The notes beneath the pieces were generated by a model that did not search any database, had not been told where the DNA came from, and saw nothing but the letters and a program-made list of their open reading frames with translations. From positions 1,426,001 to 1,490,000 of the forward strand of contig NZ_CP182486.1 of NCBI RefSeq assembly GCF_052327305.1: a stretch of DNA of 64,000 nt. Reading direction: 5' to 3'. Shown in pieces: positions 58,386-64,000 of this stretch. Source of the stretch: Sphingobium sp052327305 (lineage in GTDB: Bacteria; Pseudomonadota; Alphaproteobacteria; Sphingomonadales; Sphingomonadaceae). Position numbers and translations under genes: made by a program. Numbering within the stretch: the first letter of the stretch is position 1; every line of letters begins with the position of its first letter.

Positions 58386-59722
58386 TCGCCGCGCAACTGG
58401 ATCAGGCCGAGCGGCTGCTCAACCATATGGCAGTGACCAACCGGGGGCCACGTCATGTCGGGCGTCTGGTCGGCCATGATGCCGGGATGCTGGAAGTGAC
58501 CGGCTTCAATCGACCAATTGGTGCCGGCGCGCGCATCCGCGACGCGGCGGGACATCATGTCCGTGCGGAGGTGGTCGGTTTCCGGGGTAGCCGGGCGATC
58601 CTCGTGCCGCTCGATCAGGATGCCCCGCTGGAAAACGGCGCACGCGTCGAGCCGGACAGCGCGGCGAACATGGTGCAGGTGGGCGACGCGCTGATCGGGC
58701 GCGTCATCGATGCGATGGGCCAGCCACTCGACCGCAAGGGGCCGATCCTCGCCAATGGCCAGTGGCCGCTGAACGGGGTACGCGGCAACGTGCTGGATCG
58801 CGGACGGGTGCTCGACCGCTTCGATCTCGGCGTGCGCGCAGTGAACGCGCTGCTGACTGCAGGCTGCGGCCAGCGTATTGCGATCATCGCGGGATCGGGC
58901 GTCGGCAAGTCCGTGCTAATGGGGCAGATGATCCAGGGCGCGGAGGCGGACATTGTGGTGGCGGGCCTCATTGGCGAGCGCGGCCGCGAAGTGAACGACT
59001 TCCTCGAAACCAAGCTCAAGGGCGCGATGCATAGAAGCATCGTCGTTGCCGTTCCCGCCGATCACCCGCCGGTCCTGCGCCTGCGAGCAGCGGCTCGCGC
59101 GACGGCGATCGCGGAGTATTTTCGGGCGCGCGGCAAGAAGGTGCTGCTCCTCCTCGACAGCCTCACCCGCTGCGCTCACGCCCAGCGCGAGATCGGCCTT
59201 TCGCTCGGCGAGCCGCCGGCCATGAAGGGCTATCCACCCTCTGCGCTCGCGCTCATTCCCCGTCTGGTCGAGCGCGCTGGGGTCGACAGTCGGTCGGGCG
59301 GATCGATCACCGCGATCTACACCGTGCTGGCGGATGGCGATGACAATGACGACCCGATCGTGGACACTGCGCGCGCGATCGTGGACGGCCATTTCGTTCT
59401 CTCGCGCCAGCTCTCCGAACAGAGCATTTTTCCCGCGATCGACATTGGCCGGTCGCTCAGCCGCGTGATGGCCGATATCGTGAGCGACGAGCACATGGCG
59501 GCTGCGGCCAATTATCGTCGGCTCTGGGCAGCCTATGAGGAAAATCGCGACCTCATCCTGATGGGCGCGTATCGTCCGGGCAACGACGCGACAATCGACG
59601 AGGCCGTGGAACGCCGCGCCGCCCTGCTCGACTTCCTGCGTCAGAACGCGAAGAGCCGGATCGATGCGGACAGCAGCACCGCCGCGCTCGTCGCGGAATT
59701 CGCGCCGGGAGTCTATGCATGA
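58382..59722 (+). CDS. fliI: Flagellum-specific ATPase FliI
   Basis: FliI is the hexameric ATPase that prepares substrates for the flagellar type III export gate. The 446 residues resemble F1-ATPase beta: Walker A GSGVGKS (about 169-176), GLIGERGREVNDF, Walker B KKVLLLLDSLTRCAHAQREI, and GSITAIYTVLADGDDNDDP. The start is a GTG overlapping the fliH stop (GTGA). The stop overlaps fliJ by four bases, so the operon is translationally coupled. Confidence 0.97.
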   Translation: MIAAQLDQAERLLNHMAVTNRGPRHVGRLVGHDAGMLEVTGFNRPIGAGARIRDAAGHHVRAEVVGFRGSRAILVPLDQDAPLENGARVEPDSAANMVQVGDALIGRVIDAMGQPLDRKGPILANGQWPLNGVRGNVLDRGRVLDRFDLGVRAVNALLTAGCGQRIAIIAGSGVGKSVLMGQMIQGAEADIVVAGLIGERGREVNDFLETKLKGAMHRSIVVAVPADHPPVLRLRAAARATAIAEYFRARGKKVLLLLDSLTRCAHAQREIGLSLGEPPAMKGYPPSALALIPRLVERAGVDSRSGGSITAIYTVLADGDDNDDPIVDTARAIVDGHFVLSRQLSEQSIFPAIDIGRSLSRVMADIVSDEHMAAAANYRRLWAAYEENRDLILMGAYRPGNDATIDEAVERRAALLDFLRQNAKSRIDADSSTAALVAEFAPGVYA

Positions 59723-60147
59723 GCCGGCTCGTCTCCAGCCGCAAGCGCCTCCTGCGCGTCCGCCACGTCCAGCATAGTCAGGCAGTGGCAGAGGTGATGC
59801 GCGCGCGAGACGAGGTCAGTCAGCTCTCCCACAATGCGGATCGAATCTCGCGCGTGCGGGCCGAACTCTTCGAGACCGCCGAACATACGACCGGCGCAGC
59901 CTTTGCGGCGCAGCGCGAACTCGCGACGCGGCTGGAGCGGGCCGGACGCCAGATCGACGGCGCCATCTATGACGCACGCCGCCGCGTGGACGAAACCGAC
60001 GCCCGCCGCCTCCACGCGGACCGGGACCGCGAAGTGGCGGAGCGCCTCACCGAACAGGCCAAGGCCGCCCGCGAAGCCGCCGCCGAGGCCCGTCTTTCAG
60101 CCATTCCACGATACCGCCGCATGCAGAGCAAGGAAACCAGCGCATGA
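59719..60147 (+). CDS. fliJ: Flagellar export protein FliJ
   Basis: This 142-residue protein is predicted to be one long coiled coil of Ala, Arg and Glu residues (RVRHVQHSQAVAEVMRARDE, AARQIDGAIYDARRRVDETD-type helices). FliJ forms the central stalk of the FliI ring and links it to FlhA. Sequence similarity within the family is low; length, coiled coil and position after fliI support the call. It overlaps both neighbours by four bases (ATGA). Confidence 0.85.
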   Translation: MSRLVSSRKRLLRVRHVQHSQAVAEVMRARDEVSQLSHNADRISRVRAELFETAEHTTGAAFAAQRELATRLERAGRQIDGAIYDARRRVDETDARRLHADRDREVAERLTEQAKAAREAAAEARLSAIPRYRRMQSKETSA

Positions 60148-61505
60148 CAGTGATTTCCACCATGCCATCCACGTCTGGCGCCAAAGCCTCTTCCAAAGGC
60201 GGAGCCTCGCTCGATCCGTTGACCGGAATATTGTCCAGCGAGGCGGGCGTGGCTGGCGCCGGTGACTTCGCAGCTCTCATCGGCGATCTCACGGGCGAGA
60301 CAGATGTAAGGGAGAAGGCGGACGGCACTCTGGAAACCCATACGCCCGAACTTAGGGTAGATGGAGCGCTGGCGGGCATCGCTGGATTCGTAGCGGCCCA
60401 GGTCCCTGCGCCGATAGGTGTGCAGGATGCCGGTTCGCAGAGCTCGGATGCCGTCGGCTTGGTCGAAGAGGGTCCCGCCCTGTCGCCAGCCCGTGCGGCT
60501 CGCGCATCGACGATCGTGCTCAGCGAGGACTATGCGGATGCCGCGCGGCGCGCTTTGACCGGCACCGGGACGGACCAGGCGGGCGAAGCCAAACCGGCGA
60601 TGGCAGGCAATGCCGCAACATCGGAGGACGAAGCCCTGAAGAGCGCCGTGGCAGCTCTCACCGTCCCGGAGGTAGCTCCGCGCACCGCGCATCGCGCGAA
60701 CGGCGGGGCATCGGCGCAAGGCGGGTCTGGCGCTCAGGGGACTGGCGGAGCGAACACCAATCTTCTGTCCACTCTCGCGGACGCCGCCAGAAACGATAAC
60801 AGCCGGCAGGGCGCCGGTGAAGGAAAGCAGGACGGGGAACGTCGCTTCGCACCGGGCGCACCGGCCGGGATCGGTCAGGCATTGAGCGACATCGTGGGAT
60901 CGCTGCCGCCGATCGTGCAGACACAGATCGGCCTGCCGGGCGCCAGCGCAATTGCTGTCGTCCAGCAAGCCAGCGCAGCACAAGCCCTTGATGCGCAGGT
61001 GATCGACATGGGCGTTTCCGGCCAGTGGATCGACCGCATGGCGCAGGAAATCAGTACGCTGGCTGAGGGAGCGGGCCATAGCCGCTTCACGCTTATGCCG
61101 CCGCATCTGGGACGGATCGAGATCAGCCTCAGCCAGAGCGAACTCAGCACCGCCGTGCATTTCGCAACGGAGACGGACGAGGCAGCAGAGCGCATCCGTG
61201 CCGCGCAGGGCAACCTGCAGGCTGATGCCCGACTTTCCGCGCTCTCGATCGGCTCGATCACGGTCGAGAAAAGCCAGCAGAGCTTTGATCAGGCGACGCG
61301 AGACGGTGGCGCCGGGACCGGGCAACCCCGTCAGGGTGCGGACGGTGGCGCACAAGCCGGTGCGCAATCGCAATCGGGCGGACAGGGCGGGCTGGGACGC
61401 GAGAGTAAAACTTCAGCGCGCCGTGACGTTAATCATCTTTCAGAAGCGCCCGAACAAGCCCGCCGCGCAGCGTCGGTGGCCAATCCCGGCGTCCGTTTTG
61501 CCTAA
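60144..61505 (+). CDS. fliK: Flagellar hook-length control protein FliK
   Basis: This 453-residue exported ruler protein sets hook length and switches export specificity. The N-terminal two thirds are low-complexity (Ala, Gly, Ser, Glu), as usual. The conserved C-terminal hook domain is at about 285-375 (MAQEISTLAEGAGHSRFTLM, PPHLGRIEISLSQSELSTAV, DARLSALSIGSITVEKS). A Gln/Gly-rich tail follows. It overlaps fliJ by four bases and precedes fliL by 12. Confidence 0.9.
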   Translation: MTVISTMPSTSGAKASSKGGASLDPLTGILSSEAGVAGAGDFAALIGDLTGETDVREKADGTLETHTPELRVDGALAGIAGFVAAQVPAPIGVQDAGSQSSDAVGLVEEGPALSPARAARASTIVLSEDYADAARRALTGTGTDQAGEAKPAMAGNAATSEDEALKSAVAALTVPEVAPRTAHRANGGASAQGGSGAQGTGGANTNLLSTLADAARNDNSRQGAGEGKQDGERRFAPGAPAGIGQALSDIVGSLPPIVQTQIGLPGASAIAVVQQASAAQALDAQVIDMGVSGQWIDRMAQEISTLAEGAGHSRFTLMPPHLGRIEISLSQSELSTAVHFATETDEAAERIRAAQGNLQADARLSALSIGSITVEKSQQSFDQATRDGGAGTGQPRQGADGGAQAGAQSQSGGQGGLGRESKTSARRDVNHLSEAPEQARRAASVANPGVRFA

Positions 61506-61517
61506 GGGGACCGAATA

Positions 61518-62150
61518 ATGAGCGATGCCGGCGAGGCACCCGCCAAAAAAGGCGGCAAGAAAAAGCTGATCATGATCGTCGGCGCGGTCGTGCTGCTCGG
61601 CGGGGGCGGCGCTGCCGGCGGCTTCTATGTGGCGGGATCGCTCAACCACGGCAAGGCGGGGCCAATCGAAGACCCCAATAAGCCGCAACTCGTCCTCAAG
61701 GGTGAAAACCCCGAGGAAATCGGGGCGAAATGGGAAGCCAAGGCCAAAGAAGCGGAAAGCGCCGGCGAGCATTTCGGCGAGCCGGGCCATGGCAAGGGCA
61801 TGGACCTGCCGCGCCCAAGCAACCTGACGGGCTATCAGGCCACCTATTTCCAGATTCCCGCGCCGTTCACATCCAACATGTCGGATAGCGAAGCCTTCGC
61901 GCAAATCTCCGTCGCGGTCTCAACCTATTACGACAATCGCGTGATTCAGGCGGTGCAAACACATGAACTCGCGATTCGCTCGGCGATCCTCATGATGCTC
62001 GCCCAGGAGCAGGAAATCGATCTTTCTACACCCCAAGGCAAAGAAAGATTGCAGGGGAAAATGCTTAAAATTGTGAATGATACGCTCAAATCGAAAACCG
62101 GCTACGGCGGCATCGATAACGTTTATTTTACCAATTTCGTTATTCAGTAG
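61518..62150 (+). CDS. fliL: Flagellar basal body-associated protein FliL
   Basis: This 210-residue inner-membrane protein surrounds the stator and supports torque. A basic start (AKKGGKKK) leads into a single membrane span (about 17-37). A linker of about 70 charged residues, longer than in many relatives, follows, then the periplasmic stomatin-like domain (YFQIPAPFTSNMSDSEAFAQ, RSAILMMLAQEQEIDLSTPQ, NVYFTNFVIQ). The sequence is less GC-rich in its last 100 bases than the rest of the operon. Confidence 0.92.
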   Translation: MSDAGEAPAKKGGKKKLIMIVGAVVLLGGGGAAGGFYVAGSLNHGKAGPIEDPNKPQLVLKGENPEEIGAKWEAKAKEAESAGEHFGEPGHGKGMDLPRPSNLTGYQATYFQIPAPFTSNMSDSEAFAQISVAVSTYYDNRVIQAVQTHELAIRSAILMMLAQEQEIDLSTPQGKERLQGKMLKIVNDTLKSKTGYGGIDNVYFTNFVIQ

Positions 62151-62188
62151 CGCCGTGTCCGACGGGGGTCGGACGGGGACCCAAGGCG

Positions 62189-63058
62189 ATGACTGAAGCA
62201 CAACCCTATGCATTCGGGCGGACAAGCGCGCAGCCGTCCGCCATGCTCGGCGCGATGGAGAAGCTGGGCGACCGGCTGGCCCGCAAACTGCGCGGGATCA
62301 TCGAGCCCTATAGCGGTGTGCGGCCAAGCATAACGCCCCGCCCCATCGACAAGACGATCTTCATGATGTGGGACGCCTGCGTCCCCAATCTCACCAGCCT
62401 CTCCCTCTACCGTCTCCACCCCATCCGGGGCACGACCACGCTGCGGATCGATGCCGCGCTCGTATCGCTGCTGGTCGACCGCTTCTACGGAGGCACGGGC
62501 CATCGTCACGGTGTCGAGCGCAAGGAGTTCACGCCGACCGAGAACCGCGTCATCACGCGCCTCTCCGCCCAGATCATGGGCGCACTGGCAGAGACCGCCG
62601 CCGATCTCGTGCCGCTCGAGGCGCATCTCATGGCGCGTGAGGCCAATGTCACGCAGGCGGACATCATGGCCGGCGAGAGCGACGTGCTGTGTCAGGCGTT
62701 CGACATCGACCTGGGCGAGAAGGAAAAATATGTCGTCGAGTTCGTCTATCCGCTGGATGGCCTGAACGCCGTGGAGCCGCTGGGCAATGCCCGGTCGGCC
62801 GACACGACCCGCGCTGCCGACCCTGTGTGGCAGACGCATCTGGCCCGGCGGATGGAGGACGTGCATCTGCCGGCCAAGACCATCCTGGCACGACCCAATA
62901 TCAAAATGTCCGAACTGGTCGCCCTTCAGCCTGGCGACGTTATTCCCATTCACATTGCGCGGCATCTGCCCCTGCTCATCGGCGATCGGGTGTTCGCCCA
63001 TGGCAGCATCGGCGAGCAGGATGGCCGCGCCGCCTTCATGATCGAGAAACTGGCCTGA
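62189..63058 (+). CDS. fliM: Flagellar motor switch protein FliM
   Basis: This 289-residue C-ring protein sits between FliG and FliN. The middle CheC-like domain has RKLRGIIEPYSGVRPSI, and the C-terminal SpoA domain has TILARPNIKMSELVALQPGD. The usual N-terminal CheY-P-binding peptide (EIDALL-type) is missing: the protein starts MTEAQPYAFGRTSAQPSAM, and the 38-base gap after fliL leaves no room for it. The family length is about 320-340, so about 40 residues are absent. Switching may therefore use another contact. Confidence 0.93.
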   Translation: MTEAQPYAFGRTSAQPSAMLGAMEKLGDRLARKLRGIIEPYSGVRPSITPRPIDKTIFMMWDACVPNLTSLSLYRLHPIRGTTTLRIDAALVSLLVDRFYGGTGHRHGVERKEFTPTENRVITRLSAQIMGALAETAADLVPLEAHLMAREANVTQADIMAGESDVLCQAFDIDLGEKEKYVVEFVYPLDGLNAVEPLGNARSADTTRAADPVWQTHLARRMEDVHLPAKTILARPNIKMSELVALQPGDVIPIHIARHLPLLIGDRVFAHGSIGEQDGRAAFMIEKLA

Positions 63059-63082
63059 GCGGCCCAGCAGCGAGAACCGACA

Positions 63083-63409
63083 ATGAGTGACATGAGCGAA
63101 GCCCCGAAGCTGGAAAAAGCCCAGACCGCACCGGCAACCGGCCGCAATTTCCAGCTTCTCGCGGACATTCCCGTTCGCATGTCCGTGGAGGTGGGATCGA
63201 CGCAGCTCAAGCTCTCACAGGTCATGGATCTGGCCGAGGGCAGCGTCGTCGAGCTCGACCGGCAAGCGGACGAACTTCTCGACATCATGGTCAACGGCAC
63301 GCTCGTCGCGCGCGGCGAAGTGGTCACCGTCAACGGCCGCTACGGCATCCGCGTCGTGGAGATCGCATCGGCGGAAGCGCGGATGGCCGGCATCGAACGG
63401 CGCGCCTGA
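63083..63409 (+). CDS. fliN: Flagellar motor switch protein FliN
   Basis: This 108-residue C-ring subunit consists of a short N-terminal tail and a SpoA domain (LLADIPVRMSVEVGSTQLKL, VVELDRQADELLDIMVNGTL, VARGEVVTVNGRYGIRVVEI). FliN forms the outer rim of the C ring and docks FliH. Length is normal for a FliN without an extension. It lies 24 bases after fliM and 28 before fliO. Confidence 0.95.
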   Translation: MSDMSEAPKLEKAQTAPATGRNFQLLADIPVRMSVEVGSTQLKLSQVMDLAEGSVVELDRQADELLDIMVNGTLVARGEVVTVNGRYGIRVVEIASAEARMAGIERRA

Positions 63410-63437
63410 CCAGAACTCATAAAGACAGGTCGCATCT

Positions 63438-63698
63438 ATGGTCTGGTACTTCCTCAAGCTTCTCATCCTGTTGCCCATGGTCGGCGGCATGGCCTTCGGC
63501 GCGCTGTGGCTGTGGCGCAAATATCAGCCCGGCATGATCGCAGGGCAGAGCAATCGCGCAGTCAAACTGATCGATGCCTTGCCGATGGGCACCTTCGGTA
63601 AGCTCGCCGTCGTCGAGTTCGAGGGGGAGCGCATCCTGCTCTCCGTCACGCGCGGCCGGATCGAGACGCTCGCATCAAGCAAGACGATCCATGACTAA
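63438..63698 (+). CDS. fliO: Flagellar biosynthesis protein FliO
   Basis: This 86-residue protein has a single N-terminal membrane span (about 3-24, WYFLKLLILLPMVGGMAFGA) and a small cytoplasmic domain (AVKLIDALPMGTFGKLAVVE, GERILLSVTRGRIETLA). FliO helps FliP form the export gate. It overlaps the fliP start by eight bases, which supports the assignment despite weak family conservation. Confidence 0.85.
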   Translation: MVWYFLKLLILLPMVGGMAFGALWLWRKYQPGMIAGQSNRAVKLIDALPMGTFGKLAVVEFEGERILLSVTRGRIETLASSKTIHD

Positions 63699-64000
63699 GC
63701 CTTTTCGCGCCCTGATCGCGCTGGCGGCGTTTAGCGCGAGCCTGCTTGCCGCCGCTCCGGCGAGCGCGCAGGCCCAGCAGGCGCCCGCGGCGACGCAGGC
63801 GGCGACGGCAGCACCCGCCGCGCAGGCAGCGCCACCGGCCGCCCCGGCAACCGGCGCGGTGAGCAGCTCCGGCGCGCTCACGCGTGCGCTCGATCAGGTC
63901 TCGGGCGACGGGCGCCCGCTTGCGCTCAGCCTCCAGATCCTCGTCCTGATGAGCCTGCTGACGGTGCTGCCGTCGCTGGTGCTCATGATGACCAGCTTCA
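63691..64000 (+). CDS. fliP: Flagellar export gate protein FliP (partial, runs off the window)
   Basis: The visible 103 residues contain a cleavable signal peptide (ending ASAQA), an Ala/Gln/Pro-rich spacer of about 45 residues and the conserved start of the mature protein, PLALSLQILVLMSLLTVLPS, leading into the first membrane span. FliP is a core subunit of the flagellar export gate. The spacer after the signal is longer than usual. The rest lies beyond position 64000. Confidence 0.92.
   Translation, partial: MTKPFRALIALAAFSASLLAAAPASAQAQQAPAATQAATAAPAAQAAPPAAPATGAVSSSGALTRALDQVSGDGRPLALSLQILVLMSLLTVLPSLVLMMTSF

Overview
The window looks like a chromosomal segment of a GC-rich alphaproteobacterium of the order Sphingomonadales. 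This rests on the gene orders bamD-recN-ligA and truB-rpsO-pnp, a DUF3297 protein, a TonB-dependent receptor, and a compact flagellar operon with a short alphaproteobacterial flagellin. The species cannot be named from sequence reading alone.

Left part (1-18.7 kb): ordinary housekeeping core. It holds a DUF3297 protein, a Gdx-type guanidinium exporter, recF, a periplasmic peroxiredoxin, a membrane-anchored nuclease, and a MarR/epimerase operon with a palindromic operator. Next is a PspC microprotein operon behind a good sigma-54 promoter, then ferredoxin reductase, ligA, recN, bamD, a HisKA_2 kinase, pnp, rpsO, truB and an acyltransferase. Between ligA and recN sits a DUF559 endonuclease gene bounded by two inverted copies of one 36-bp palindromic element.

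Middle part (18,737-49,603): a probable 30.8-kb genomic island. The 3' half of the tRNA-Thr(GGT) gene at the right edge is repeated directly at the left edge (46 bp, one mismatch). The cargo concerns signalling and surface adhesion: a TonB-dependent receptor, a giant hybrid kinase with a companion GGDEF response regulator, a frameshifted PilZ gene and a spore-coat-U (Csu-like) chaperone-usher operon with a frameshifted tip adhesin. It also holds an HxlR/azoreductase pair, a 3,924-residue autotransporter and a divergent TPR-sulfotransferase. The right end is a mosaic of debris: a TonB C-terminal fragment, a frameshifted DUF736 gene and a 3' fragment of tRNA-Gly. No intact integrase was seen.

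Right part (49.6-64 kb): tRNA-Thr, a small basic protein, dnaA, a 141-bp palindrome, flagellin, a sigma-54 activator without a receiver domain, and the operon fliEFGHIJKLMNO-P. Most of its genes overlap or nearly touch, and fliP runs off the window end. FliM lacks the usual CheY-binding N-terminal peptide.

Reading of the whole: a c-di-GMP and two-component control module travels with adhesins on an island next to dnaA and the flagellar operon. At least two of its parts (PilZ, fimbrial tip) are now broken by single-base frameshifts, so the island appears to be partly decayed.
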